This document shows positions 21,505 to 32,368 of a stretch of DNA of 64,000 bases, piece by piece (positions within the stretch are counted from its first letter, which is position 1; each line of letters begins with the position of its first letter). The position numbers and the translations under genes were made by a program. This stretch comes from Sialis fuliginosa. Its lineage: Eukaryota > Arthropoda > Insecta > Megaloptera > Sialidae. The DNA lies in contig OY540814.1 of assembly GCA_961205875.1 (NCBI GenBank), forward strand, positions 28,402,151-28,466,150, given 5' to 3'. The notes beneath the pieces are model-generated. The model was given only the letters and a program-made list of their open reading frames with translations, did no database searches and had not been told where the DNA came from.

Positions 21505-21624
21505 AAGGTACTGGCACCAGTCTTGAACAATACACCAGTGGTGGACATTTTTAAATTAAATGTACTGTATTAGAAATATTTGTTGATATTTGATTACTGC
21601 CATTACTGGATATTAATCTATATA
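21505..21624 (+). mobile_element. Family H, copy 1 (interrupted)
   Basis: AAGGTACTGGCACCAGTCTT, then AAATGTACTGTATTAGAAAT, then TTACTGCCATTACTGGATAT, matching 30553-30690 and 35811-35935. It stops exactly at TA 21623-21624, where a pogo-like terminus begins. Confidence 0.65.
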
Positions 21625-22230
21625 CAGTCGAGACTCGTTTATCTGAGTTTCGTTTATTCGTATTTTTTTCCTCCTTCACCTCCCACCATTCTCGAGTCAT
21701 GGCGTAAACGATTTGAGGTTAGGTCAGATAGAATACATACATATTATAATTTACACTTATCACCGTCGCCACTCGTCACTTTGCTCATATTTTGCCATAT
21801 TCGAAATTAAAAGTAAAGTAAAATTATTTCACTATCACGATTAACTATTAACGATAAATATTAAATACCAAGGTATATACAGTTTTCAAAACCACAGAAC
21901 ATATTGCCAACTTAAGAATAGTAAAAATGACACTTCCCGAATAGACAAAATTGTCTGTGATAGCTTTTTCATGATTTTGCAATGTCGAATTTGTACTTAT
22001 TTGATTGTATATGTTGTTAAAATATCAAAAAATATGAAGACAAGAATAAATATTTTTTGTAATTGATATTCTATTATACATTTGAATACATCTTCGTGGT
22101 GACGTCAATTCCCGCGCCAACGCTGATTGGTCAAGGATCTACATATACATAACTTGGTGGGAGCCCCTCTCGACTTCGAATAAACGCGACTTCCTCGATT
22201 CAAAACGATTCAGAAGACTCTACGATTTGT
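21625..22230 (+). mobile_element. Pogo-like non-autonomous element, copy 1
   Basis: TA followed by CAGTCGAGACTCGTTTATCT. The body contains GATTTTGCAATGTCGAATTT and TCGTGGTGACGTCAATTCCC, then CGAATAAACGCGACTTCCTC near 22175. The same body at 27994-28270 ends AATAAACGAGTCCCGACA, the inverted counterpart of the start. CAGT termini and a TA target fit the pogo group. There is no transposase frame. Confidence 0.65.
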
Positions 22231-22863
22231 CGTATTTTAGTTACAGTATCTGCAGACAGACAGACAAACACAAAGCAAAAATATATATATAAATGAATTC
22301 AAGGAAGGTGAAAATCCGAAATTCGAAAAAATATATAAAAATGTACTTATTCAAAAAGATAAATAGATTAAAAACCGGAAATTAAGTCCCGTTTCCCATA
22401 CTACTTAATTCAAAATCTGTTGTATCAACTACAGGCATATAATATATATACATAATACGCTGTTATGAAGTTGGCCGTCAGGGGGGTCCGGATATAGATC
22501 GTATACCTTCCCTAATATGAACAAAGTGCCCTTTAATTCCCCCCACAAGTGTTCCTTTATCAGCGCTAATTTCACTCTCATCATGAAAATTACCTTAGCA
22601 GTAGCAGTACTCGGGGTTAGTTAAAACTTTATATCGAGGCATCTGTGCTTTGTTTATACACGAATGCTTTTTGGTTGAATACTTTTATATTATGTAAGCG
22701 ACACTAATTTGTTGTTTTACGTCGTCACTTGGTATCTCTTCATGTGGAAGGTATGTATGTCTCTATGTACAATGTACCTACGTACCTAAATAATTATGTT
22801 TTTAATATGTAAAAGTTTTCTCTCAAACTTCATATTTCAAATCTTGTACTTTTAGTATGACTT
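22231..22863. other. Unique DNA
   Basis: 22470-22560 is a moderate-GC islet (GGCCGTCAGGGGGGTCCGG). A CAGACAGACAGACAAAC microsatellite lies at 22255-22270. Nothing else was recognised. Confidence 0.35.
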
Positions 22864-23040
22864 TTGCTTCCTCGCAATCTCGAAGATACAAGTGTTTTCC
22901 GATTTCAAAATTTTAAATTGATTTATCCGTTTCACGTCAACGCAAACACTTTTCGTTCCGTGTCTGTCTGTCTGTCCGCCACACGCATAACTCATGAACC
23001 ACTGAACCGATATTATTGAAACTTGGTCGGATGGTTGGGT
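22864..23040 (+). mobile_element. DR1 copy c (left third)
   Basis: TTGCTTCCTCGCAATCTCG through GAAACTTGGTCGGATGGTTG, then abrupt loss. Sequence from 23049 belongs to TA2. Confidence 0.75.
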
Positions 23041-23048
23041 CTAACTCA

Positions 23049-23804
23049 GATAATAATTAGAGTTACAATTTCACATTGATATGCCACAAAGAAGATAAAT
23101 CAAAGTTTCCTTTGTAGCTTTTCTTTTAATTTTTCGAGAAATATTTTCCATTAAAGGCATGTTTCACTTTTTCCCAAATTAGAGGTTAAAAATGAAACCC
23201 ACTTTTTTTTAAGTCAGTATTGTATCGTACAGTTCAAATGACGTAAGTATTTAAAATGGTTATTCATTTGTATCGTTAACTGTCAAAAAACATGAAAGAT
23301 TTGTATTTGATAATGTAAAAAAATGGAGTAAAAGTGAAACAAGCTTGCAACTAAAAAACTAATTTGTTTATAGGAAAATTATAAAAACTGACATCATCAT
23401 TAAAGGTTTGTTAAAGCGACCTGAAAATATGAATCGACTAATAAGTGATGTGTCACACCTACAGATTTCGCTGTTAGTCGATGTCAAAACGTGTGAATAA
23501 AATTTTAATTCTTTGCACATAACTTTCTGTATAATTCAGATATTAATTAAAGTTACAATTTCATATTGATATGCCACAAAGAAGATAAATCAAAGTTGCC
23601 TTTGTAGGTTTTCTTTTAATTTTTCGAGAAATATTTTCTATTATTTTCCCAAATTAGAGGTTAAAAATGAAACACACTTTTTTTTAAAGTCATTGTTGTA
23701 TCGTACAGTTCAAATGACGTAAGTATTTAAAATGGTTATTCATTTGTATCGTTAACTGTCAAAAAACATGAAAGATTTGTATTTTGTTTCACTTTTACCC
23801 CAGT
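23049..23804 (+). mobile_element. TA2 element in head-to-tail tandem (about 1.5 units)
   Basis: 23049-23315 is the 3' half of TA2 (compare 29107-29400). It is fused to a nearly full unit, 23316-23804, starting ATGGAGTAAAAGTGAAACAA and ending TTTCACTTTTACCCCAG. The junction keeps no complete terminus, so this is an internal tandem rather than two separate insertions. Confidence 0.75.
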
Positions 23805-23909
23805 ACTTTCTGAAAAATTTAACATAATTTTTTTTAAACCTTTAGGGGGAGGGAGATCTTGCAAATTCTTGTAAACGCTACTTTACTAAATTTTATTAAA
23901 TTAACAATT

Positions 23910-24439
23910 GAGGGGTTTGCAGCAACAACGAGTTAACTCCATTTTTAGGCCTAACAACTGTTTCTTGGGGAAAAAAAATCATTCTTTCGTTTGGTTCAAC
24001 AAAGAGTTACCTACCGTTGATAGTTCTCAAGGTATCCGCTAGAGTTCATTCGCTTGGGTCAAAATGGAGTTAACTCCAGAAGCTGACTCTTTTTTTTGGG
24101 CTTAGAATTTAGTTAGTACACTTGATACTGTGTTCTTTCTTGAAATAAATCAATTTTCTTGAAAATTGTTCTTATTCAATGCTTCTTTACTTTAAAAAGA
24201 AAATAATTTTCAACTATTTGGGCCAAAATGGAGTTAACTCCAGATTAAAATTGACACTAGAATTGCGAATTTGACGAATTTCTCAATGGAATTTGGCCAA
24301 AACATGAAGTGGTAGGTGAAAAATAATTGGACGAAGACAAAGGCGATTTAAATACATTCTCCATTTTTTTAAACAGTTTTTTCTATTTTCCCACAAATTA
24401 TAAAAACTGGAGTTAACTCCTTGTTGCTGCATACCCCTC
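23910..24439. mobile_element. Element R with four GAGTTAACTCC motifs
   Basis: Inverted termini are GAGGGGTTTGCAGCAACAAC and GTTGCTGCATACCCCTC, extending inward through GAGTTAACTCC on both sides (about 30 bp in all). AATT flanks both ends (23906-23909 and 24440-24443). The GAGTTAACTCC palindrome occurs near both ends and twice inside, about 24066 and 24230, each time after CAAAATG. No transposase was seen and there is no second copy in the window. It is a non-autonomous DNA element of unassigned superfamily. Confidence 0.75.
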
Positions 24440-24443
24440 AATT

Positions 24444-24943
24444 TAAATCGGTCATTTTGGCTTCCGAGCCGTTCTTTGCATTCGAATATCACCCCCTCCT
24501 GTAAAATTAATTTAAAAATCAACTCTTCTACACATTTAGAACGCGCGCTCATTACCAAGTAAGTCACGTCTTGCCTTCAGTAGGACCGGCACGATATCGA
24601 GTGTATGTGTCTGGAAGCGGCGTGTATGCACTACTGGTACTTCTGGCCGTTTGAAAGTGCCCGCCAGTCTGGAGCCGAAGCCCCCGACACCGCCTACTAC
24701 TATCTACTGCACTCGTTCGTGGTGGTGGTATCTTCTTCATTGACCCCGAACTCATTGTTGGTGGGCCTTATTATCTCTCTCTGTGTGTGTAGGGGGGGGG
24801 GGGAGAAAAGTGTGAAGGAGAGAGGGGGGGGATTTTTGTTTATTTATATATTTATTTATTTATTTATTTATTTATTTACCTACATAAAACAATAGATGCG
24901 TGCCAATATTATTTATTAAACAATAATTCATAAAAAAAACATA
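24444..24943. other. GC islet and microsatellites
   Basis: 24560-24760 is GC-richer (CTGGAGCCGAAGCCCCCGAC). A 12-G run is at 24792-24803, an eight-G run near 24823, and (ATTT)n at 24838-24880. Frames on both strands (63-96 codons) overlap and show no domain. Confidence 0.45.
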
Positions 24944-25287
24944 TGCCAAGTAAATGCACAGTGCTTCCTCGTGCTAAATTCACCAAAACCGATAGTGTTC
25001 AGATAAATTGTCTGGCATTGGTTAACCATTTAATTTTTATACAAATTTTACTAAAAAATCTTAGTTCGAAATTTTTCTTAAAACGCACATGAATATTTTT
25101 AATTTTTTGACAATTTCAATCTAAAATCAAAATGACATTTAAAACGTCAAAGTGACATTTAAAACGCCAAAATGACATTTAAAACGTCATTTATATGGTC
25201 AAGCAAATTTAATATCAATTTAGAAAACCAAAACACGAATAAAATGAGATAAATCTTTGTAAGGGAATATTTTACAACAAACGTAAT
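24944..25287 (-). mobile_element. DR1 copy d (right half)
   Basis: Starts TGCCAAGTAAATGCACAGTG followed by CTTCCTCGTGCTAAATTC, the reverse of the DR1 right end. It contains four tandem copies of a roughly 20-bp ATTTAAAACGTCAAAATGAC-type unit (25131-25195) and stops near ACAACAAACGTA. Confidence 0.8.
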
Positions 25288-25348
25288 TTGCCACCCTTGG
25301 TCTAATATATTTAATGAATGTATTTTATAATTTTGAATCAATAATATA

Positions 25349-25402
25349 ATGTTTTTTTTTTTTGTTTCAGGTAATGATCTTATTCTTAAGTATTTGGTAA
25401 GT
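25349..25402 (+). promoter_or_regulatory. Possible micro-exon or recursive splice point
   Basis: A run of 12 T then GTTTCAG at 25364-25370 is an excellent 3' splice site. It is followed at once by GTAATG, a plausible 5' splice site. 26 nt later, TTTG/GTAAGT at 25393-25402 is a near-consensus donor. Two readings fit: a 26-nt exon (25371-25396), or a zero-length recursive splice site as known from long insect introns. There is no transcript evidence, and T-runs are common in AT-rich DNA. Confidence 0.3.
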
Positions 25403-25552
25403 TAATAATTTTACAAAAATTATTTTTTGGTGTAGTTTTTCTTCCTCTATCAATTGGTATCTATTATATTTAAAATTCTAAATTTCTTAAAATTCGTGTT
25501 TTCCACCCAATACAATTTGAGGCTCAAAATTTTTAAAATATTTTTGATATTC

Positions 25553-25625
25553 TTATGCCGTGTTTAGACCGAAAAAACAAAACAGCAACATCGTGTCTTT
25601 TTGACAAAAGTGCAATTTATTTTTC
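25553..25625 (+). repeat. GCCGTGTTTAGACC repeat, copy 1
   Basis: ATGCCGTGTTTAGACCG, then an A/C-rich stretch, then TTTGACAAAAGTGCAATTTA matches 58070-58130. The other copy has an inverted right end; this one does not. The 62-codon frame starting here is therefore repeat-derived in its first third. Confidence 0.6.
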
Positions 25626-26052
25626 TTCTAATGTCAATCAAAATCATGCAAAAACAAAAAGTTTTGTTTATGTTTTTCAAAATTGTTCGAAATTATTTTT
25701 TGCTTATAAAAATAAGAAGTATCTTTTAACATTACGTGAATGAATTTCAATTTAACAGAATATTAGCTACACAAGAATGTTTTTATAATGAATCATTATT
25801 TAACCCGAACCAATTTTAAGACCGTAATATTTATAAACAATTACATTGCGTCAATTTTAGTATTTATTATCGGAAAACATACTCACATTCGACGTCTAAA
25901 TCAAATTCAGCACGTACGATATACATTTGCGAGACACAATTTTTGTCTGAAGTAAATCAAGAATCTTGAGACATAGGCGGAGGTGACAAAATTCATAATT
26001 GACCAAAACACTTGTTTTTAGGTTATATATCTGCGGTGATCTTGCTTTTAAG
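25626..26052. other. AT-rich unique DNA
   Basis: No repeat match or gene recognised. Confidence 0.35.
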
Positions 26053-26462
26053 CAGAGCTGGCCTTAGAAAGTCTAGCGCCTTGGGCGAGATTTATTTTTC
26101 TGCCCTCTCTCTCCCTAAAAAAATGTCCAAAAATCACTAAAAGTGTCAATCAAAATTGATGAATTAATAAATAAGTTGAATAGTTAATATCTCAGCTTGG
26201 CGCGATCCTACAGACTCCAACTTTTTTTTTAAATATATATTAACACCATTAACTTTAAAACTATCAAATGCCCTAAGACCGTCGAGACCTCCTTCCCCTA
26301 TTATTAACAAATTAAAAATGATAAATTAACAAATAAGTTGAATAGTTATTATCTCAACTTGGCGCGATCCTACAGACTCCAAAAAAGTTTACTCAAAAAT
26401 TATAGCCCATATACTGATTTCAACCAAAAAAATCACTTATGCCCCATTGTACGCAGCCCCAC
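26053..26462 (+). mobile_element. hAT-type element hS, copy 1, with internal dimer
   Basis: The left terminus is CAGAGCTGGCCTTAGAAAGT. The interior has two tandem units: AAGTTGAATAGTTAATATCT, then CTTGGCGCGATCCTACAGAC with GACTCC at 26213 and 26375 (162-bp spacing). The right part, AAAGTTTACTCAAAAATTAT...CCATTGTACGCAGCCCCAC, matches 42500-42540, but the terminus is lost. The internal unit is the same sequence that is amplified at 62332-64000. Confidence 0.75.
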
Positions 26463-26978
26463 CCATAAAGTCAGCGACACCATATGTCTAACTTTTATTT
26501 TTAAGTCACATTGACTGCTTTTATGTTACAAAGAAAATTTAAAATATTTGGGTTTTGTTTACGTGGACCTGCAAAACATTAATCCTTATCGAAATAAATG
26601 ATTTCATCGTCATAAGTACTTAATGTAGATATAATTTGCCCTTTACAGCATCCAATTTGGTCGTATAGTTTAGAAAATATCTTGAAATATACATACGGGA
26701 ACATATTAATCGCGCGGCGAGAACCCGTGTCGCGGCGTGCGGTAAGGAGAGAGCGTGCCAAGTAGACGCAGGGCCAGAGGGAATGATAACTGGCCGGTAT
26801 TCTCTTGATTGTCAATTGTTTATTTTGTTTTCAATAATTAACTTTTAAATTTAAATAGAACAAAAATTATTTTTTCTTTTTGTTCTGATTCGTTTTTGTT
26901 AGGTAGGTAATTTAAGTGTTTTTATGTTTTTTATTACAATAATAACTAATCGTATTTGTACTTAATTCAACTATATTT
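26463..26978 (-). mobile_element. Family N, copy 2 (reverse)
   Basis: 26465-26600 holds AAGTCAGCGACACCATATGT through CAAAACATTAATCCTTATCG. 26600-26978 is the reverse complement of the head at 19630-20000, including GATTGTCAATTGTTTATTTT. This copy links the head and tail pieces in one element. Its GC-rich centre carries a 78-codon minus-strand frame that is also open at 19785-19991 but differs in sequence, so I read it as non-coding. Confidence 0.7.
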
Positions 26979-27530
26979 TTTTAAATAATCCTAAACCTAA
27001 CCTAATCTAAACAATAATTCCGTAGCTAGTGTTACATAAAGTAAATATTAATTAAATCGGGGTTTTGTCAGGCACGCCACTGATTTTGGCTTTAAGCACA
27101 ACAGAGGATATTGTTACACCTTTATTTACATCAAACAAATCAGTAACTGTGTACCTATTTGCACGTACAGCGCCGAAAATAACATATATACGAGATCATA
27201 CTTTGTTGCAACGTTTTGTTTAAATGACACAAATCATTTTCGCCGCGCGTACCGATGTTGTTTATTGTCCGATAGTTGTCGAAACATACGACATAAAGAG
27301 GTACTGTTCGCACCCGCGTGGATTAATTTGGTTTTGGAAACATGCACCTCAAGCACGTTCTGAATATTAGCAGATGTGTGCAGGAAATTACGATATGTTT
27401 TACTGCATTGTATTTTATTTATATTATTATACTATTTTTGTATCGCGGGGATTTTTAATTTTTACTTTGTATGTATGTAGTACTTACAGGGTTGTATTTA
27501 CACGCGGGCTACCTAGGATTAGAGTGACCA
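26979..27530. other. Unique DNA with a solo hAT right terminus
   Basis: GGCACGCCACTG ends at 27082 and fits a hAT right end (CGCCACTG). 27220-27360 is moderate-GC. A 112-codon frame at 27374-27712 begins in low-complexity sequence and runs through the hAT-like fragment below. No domain. Confidence 0.4.
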
Positions 27531-27610
27531 GATCTCCGGTTTTGACCCGGAGTCTCATACTGAATCTCCGGGTGCAATTTCTCCGGGTTTTGCAAAAAAT
27601 AGCGACGATT
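27531..27610 (+). mobile_element. AGAGTGACCAGA-type hAT-like head, copy 1
   Basis: TTAGAGTGACCAGATCTCCG, then repeated CTCCGG/CCCGGAG motifs. A similar head, AAAGTGACCAGACGTCCCGG, is at 61971. Heads with AGTGACCAGA and short CCGG palindromes are known from hAT-like elements. The right ends were not identified. Confidence 0.45.
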
Positions 27611-27993
27611 AAAAAAAAAAAGGTTGTCAAAAATAGAGCAGGGGACATAACAGTGCAGATTTTGGTAACAAATTTTATGAAATTAAAAATAAATAATAAA
27701 TTAATTAATTAAAAAATTTGTTAAATTTTATGTTAAAAATTATTAACTTTACAATAGCCATATTTTTTGGGAAATTCGCTAAAAGGAAGTCATAAAAATA
27801 CACAAAATTTTTAAGTACCTGTATAGATTAGGGTGTTTTTTTATTTTTATTTTTTCGGTCCCGCAGGCCTATGTTTTAGCTTTGGATCAAAAGTTAATTG
27901 TCCCAAAATTTCAGATTCATAGATCAAACCTGTGGACGGCGCAAACCGAGTTAAATGGGAAAAATTACTTTTTTACTTACGCGTGAATATCTC
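27611..27993. other. AT-rich DNA, nothing recognised
   Basis: A short GC-richer patch near 27860 (TTCGGTCCCGCAGGCC), otherwise featureless. Confidence 0.35.
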
Positions 27994-28270
27994 GTTGAAA
28001 GCTTTTTAATGATTTTGCAATGTCGAATTTGTACTTTTTTGATTGTACATGTTGTTAAAATATCAAAAAATAAAAGATTTCTTGTAATTGATATTCTATT
28101 ATACATTTATAACATTTGAATACGTCTTCGTGGTGACGTCAATTCCCGCACCAACGCTGATTGGTCGAGGATCTATACATAACTTGGTGTGACCCCCTCT
28201 CGACTAAGAATAAACGCGATTTCCTCGTGTCAAAACGATTCAAAAGGTTTAGAATAAACGAGTCCCGACA
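27994..28270 (+). mobile_element. Pogo-like element, copy 2 (right half)
   Basis: Matches 21960-22220 from GATTTTGCAATGTCGAATTT to GACGTCAATTCCCGC and AATAAACGCGATTTCCTC. It retains the end AATAAACGAGTCCCGACA, the inverted form of the left terminus at 21625. The left half is absent. Confidence 0.65.
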
Positions 28271-28873
28271 CAAATGTTTTTTTTTTCTAGATGCAATTGA
28301 ATGACGTTCTTTTTTTAACACTGCAGAAAATTACTTTTCACATTTCAATTTCACACTAAAATAAACCCTGGACTGCACTGCTTTAGTTTTAACTGTAAGT
28401 AATTTATTATTGTCAGCTATTGTTGGCAAATAATCACCTATTAAATAAATATAATAATGAACTTGGTATGGATTATTAGTAAACCTTTGATGTCTTGTTA
28501 CTTTTAGATATTAGCTATCTCATATTAGTTTTGATTTATTGAGTAATTTTTTATAACACATTTAGAAATAATAATCAATATTCAAGTACTTATAATTCAA
28601 CGTATTTTACAAAGCTTTTATTAACTTGAGTTGTATTTCGGTTAAATCTTGTAACTAATTCATTTTTCACCAACTTCTCCATGTCTGATTGTCTTATTTC
28701 GTATTTTTGATGATAATACCAGAATCAATCATTTCCAAAATAAATTTTAAAATATGGTATCTAATATTTTATAAAATAAAAAAGAAGTTACTTAATAAAA
28801 AGCATAGAGCAAAAACTAAGCTAACTCTGTTTGCTAGGTTTCAAATCGTTATGAATTTGTGCTAATAAATGTA
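28271..28873. other. AT-rich DNA, nothing recognised
   Basis: No repeat shared with the window and no coding frame of note. Confidence 0.35.
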
Positions 28874-29422
28874 GGGTCGAGCGGGGTAAATATGATACAC
28901 CAAAAAAAATGGGGTAAAAATGAAACAAGCTTGCAACTAAAAAACTAATTTGTTTATAGGAGAATTATAAAAACTGACATCGTCATTAAAGGTTTGTTAA
29001 AGCGACCTGAAAATATGAATCGCCTAATAAGTGATAGATTTCCCTGTCGATGTCAAAACGTGTGAATTAAAATTTAATTCTTTGCACATAACTTTCTGTA
29101 TAATTCAGATATTAATTAAAGTTACAATTTCATATTGATATGCCACAAAGAAGTTAAATCAAAGTTGCCTTTGTAGCTTTTCTTTTAATTTTTCGAGAAA
29201 TATTTTCTATTAGAGGCCTGTTTCACTTTTTCCTATATTAAAGGTTAAAAATGAAACACACTTTTTTCATTTGTTGTATCGTACAGTTCAAATGACGTAA
29301 GTATTTAAAATGGTTATTCATTAGCGCATCTAGTAGAAAAAATTAAAGTATGAATTTGTATCGTTAACTGTCAAAAAACATGAAAGATTTGTATTTTGTT
29401 TCACTTTTACCCCAGTTGACCC
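28874..29422 (+). mobile_element. TA2 mariner-type element, full copy
   Basis: TA (28872-28873) followed by GGGTCGAGCGGGGTAAATAT on the left, and TTTTACCCCAGTTGACCC followed by TA (29423-29424) on the right. Imperfect inverted termini of about 20 bp and a TA target give a 549-bp element. A second, inner start-like motif, ATGGGGTAAAAATGAAACAA, follows the left end, so the terminus itself is duplicated. It is non-coding. The tandem relative is at 23049-23804. Confidence 0.75.
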
Positions 29423-29424
29423 TA

Positions 29425-30185
29425 TTATATAGCAAATGCTATCTATTTAATGATGTATACTTATCACCACTGCTTTTAGGTCGTTCATACAAACCTTACC
29501 ATTGATTAGAACTGTTAGTGTTAGCATTAACTTAGTTTTTTGCTGTAGAGTAATTTTTTTATAATGTATTTATTTAGTTTTATTTTAATCTGCGAATTTA
29601 TTTATTTATTTTGGGTGTTGGAAATAAAAAATATATACACAGTGACAAAAGGTGCATTAATTTATTGTTTACCATAGACTAAACAGATATAAATGAGCAC
29701 TGTCGACAATTATTGCACAGGTATTTTCCAATGATGCAATTTAGGTTTTTCTGAATAGTTTTCTGGCTTCCATTCAAAAATGTTTAACAATGTGTAATTT
29801 TGGACCGTTTTGAAAACAAAGCAGGAGTGATTTTTATAAATACATGTTTGTTTGAATAACACACCTGCGGTTGTGAAAGAATTAATCTTGTTTTTGTTAT
29901 TTTTAATGGATATAAATTAGCTATCGTTATTTCGAAATGTTCTTTTTTGTTTCGGTTAAATCGATAATCCATAATTAAAACCTGTTGACATTAATTATGT
30001 GTAGAGTGTTTCATTAAGCAAACATAACTGAATTTGTAAATGTTAATTACCTTCAATCATATTAATTATTTATTAATTTCAGGTAGGGCGTTTTTTTACA
30101 CCAAAATTTTTTAGCGAGTGCGATTTTTTAAAATTTATAATTTAATAAGTAATTTTTTCTAATTATACAAACTTTTAGGCTTGAA
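29425..30185. other. AT-rich DNA, nothing firm
   Basis: A splice-acceptor-like TTAATTTCAG/GTAGGG occurs at 30075-30088 but with a poor pyrimidine tract. A 62-codon minus-strand frame at 29784-29972 has no motif. Confidence 0.35.
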
Positions 30186-30280
30186 CTTGAAATTAATCTT
30201 GGATTCTGGGTATAAGCCGCATCGATTTGGTCGTTCTTTCGGTCAAAATATCGTTGCACATTGCAATGGACTATTACAAA
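30186..30280 (+). repeat. Retroelement-like 3' fragment, copy 2
   Basis: Shared with 9945-10040 (GGATTCTGGGT, GATTTGGTCGTTCTTTCGG, GCACATTGCAATGGAC). Same orientation. Confidence 0.4.
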
Positions 30281-30552
30281 TACTTAAAATTATCAAGTTT
30301 ATATTTTATGTAGATTAAATAAATAATTCTTAATATATACTCTGTAAAAAACTAAAAACATTTATAATAAACACCTGCAAATAAAAAATCTCTGAATAAT
30401 AATGTTTAGTGAATGGACACAAGTATTAGTAACAAACATTTCTGACGCCCAAACAAAATATCATATATCTCGTCATGTAAACTGTGACTGTACTGCAGTG
30501 AGTCCACCAGTGGCGTAGCAAAGAATTTTACTTAAGATATAGATATATGTAT
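30281..30552. other. AT-rich DNA with a solo hAT left terminus
   Basis: CAGTGGCGTAGCAAAGAAT begins at 30508 and has the canonical hAT CAGTGGCG start. No partner was found. Confidence 0.4.
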
Positions 30553-30790
30553 AAGGTACTGGCACCAGTCTTGGATTATACTCCAGTGTTGGTCTCTTGT
30601 TTAATTAAATGTACAAAATTAGAAATATTTGTTGATATTAAATCACTGCCATTATTGAATCATAATCTATAGACAGTTAACTGTAGAACAGCTTAATTTG
30701 ATGACAATCGGCCAATGGGTGTCAAAATGGTGGAAAATTAAACTAATTATTAGTGTAATCTATTTATTAATTAGTATATTATCATAGCAT
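30553..30790 (+). mobile_element. Family H, copy 2
   Basis: AAGGTACTGGCACCAGTCTT, then GAAATATTTGTTGATATTAA, then GATGACAATCGGCCAATGGG and GTGTCAAAATGGTGGA. It matches 35811-36060 over its length and shows the sequence missing after the pogo-like insertion in copy 1. Non-coding. Confidence 0.7.
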
Positions 30791-30800
30791 TTACAACTAA

Positions 30801-31160
30801 CATTGTAGACCCATATTAAGGTCTACAAAAAATATTCTATAAAATTTTCACGTAACATGTGTCGTTATTGAGATATCTTGAAAAAATAAATATTTTGGGA
30901 TGTCACCCTTCCTCCTTATACATAATTTTGATGATTTTGAAATGGGACTGTCCTCAAGCCAGACCCAACCATCCAACCAAGTTTCAACAATATCGGTTCA
31001 GTGGTTCATGAGTTATGCGTGTGACAAAGATTCAGGGGACAGACGGACGGACGGACAGACATGGAACGAAAAGTGTTTGCGTTGACGTGAAACGGATAAA
31101 TCAATTTAAAATTTTGAAATCGGAGAACATTTTTTTGTCTTCGATATTGCGAGGAAGCAA
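30801..31160 (-). mobile_element. DR1 copy e (left half)
   Basis: Reverse-oriented DR1 from the CATTGTAGACCCATATTA block to TGCGAGGAAGCAA. A 61-codon frame inside (DDFEMG...QTQPSNQVS) recurs in copy g and is a by-product of the repeat, not a gene. Confidence 0.85.
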
Positions 31161-32368
31161 CTGGTTACGATTGAAATTATAGAATCTATGGTGACATTTG
31201 TTTTACCTTTAGAATTGCGTTCAGTGACGCCTATGTAAGAGATACTCTCTCGCCGGCGTTTTGTTTATTAATCACTGAGTGATTATTTTTGCTCTAAAAG
31301 CATCACTTCAGTCAGGATAGCACTTAACCTGGCCGTAGATTAATGGAGCTTGAGTATTTTAAACCATAACAAACCGATTGAAATACAAAGTAATTTATAA
31401 TTACAGATGAAATGGATAACTTACGCCGACGCAACCTAAAGTATTTTGTACACTTCGTTGTTTTTTATGTTCAATTTTTTGTTTCAACTGTTTTCAAACA
31501 ATGTGCTAAAATTAACGCAGTACTGTAAAATTTTTTTTATTCGAGCTAAAATTTAAATCTTTTTTCGTTTTTCAGCCTTATAAATTTCGTTTAATTACAA
31601 TCTAACTTTTCGAAAAATTAATTTAAATTCGAGTTTTATAGAACATTAAAAAGTAGAGATTACAATCTTCAAAAATGATTTTAACGGAGAAATAATTTTC
31701 GAATTTTCTTTTTTTTTTTCATAAAAAAAAACTTTTAGAAAGTGTTTTTTTTTAACAAGACTGTTTCAAATGGTATATTCAGAAATTAAAAAAAAAAACA
31801 CTTTTATATGACTTTAGTATTAAAAATGTTATATATACCGACATTTTTTGTTTATAATTATATTATAAAATACAATGCATCGTTGGAAGGAGGGGAATGC
31901 CCCCCCCCCCCCTCTCACTGCGGACGCCCATGTGTATCAATATCAACACAAAAGTTATGAATACACCTAGGTATAGAAGAAATTATTTTGAGAAAAAAAT
32001 AGCTCGTCTAAATGTAACATTTTTATGTTTTGTATTTCTCGTTGTCAGATAAAAAATTTAAATAGAATTTCAGTTCAAGTACCTACTTACAACACAAAAA
32101 GGTTGATGTTTGATGTTCCACAGGTTGAAAATAAATGTCAGGAATTTCAATTTCTCAAATGGTTAATTGAATAGTCGAGAAAAAAATTTCAATCGAATAA
32201 AAGCTGTTTTAGATCTCACAGAATGTTTGTAGTATTTTTATCAACGTTTTACTGGATAATGTATTCGAAAGAATTTGTTATTGTACAAAAACATTTCCGG
32301 CATTTAATTAAAATGTAATTTGTATTATTATCCTATCTAACAAAACTTATACTGATTTAAAATGAGTA
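31161..32368. other. AT-rich DNA with a 13-C run
   Basis: 31900-31912 is a 13-C run followed by TCTCACTGCGGACGCCCATG, possibly a hAT-end scrap. 31230-31360 is moderate-GC. The rest is AT-rich with no recognised gene. Confidence 0.4.

Noticed and set aside
30900..31085. Conserved frame with DDFEMG...QTQPSNQVS, also at 34382-34645
   Set aside because: It is the reverse strand of DR1, runs into the TCTG/TCCG microsatellite, is interrupted in other copies and has no known domain.
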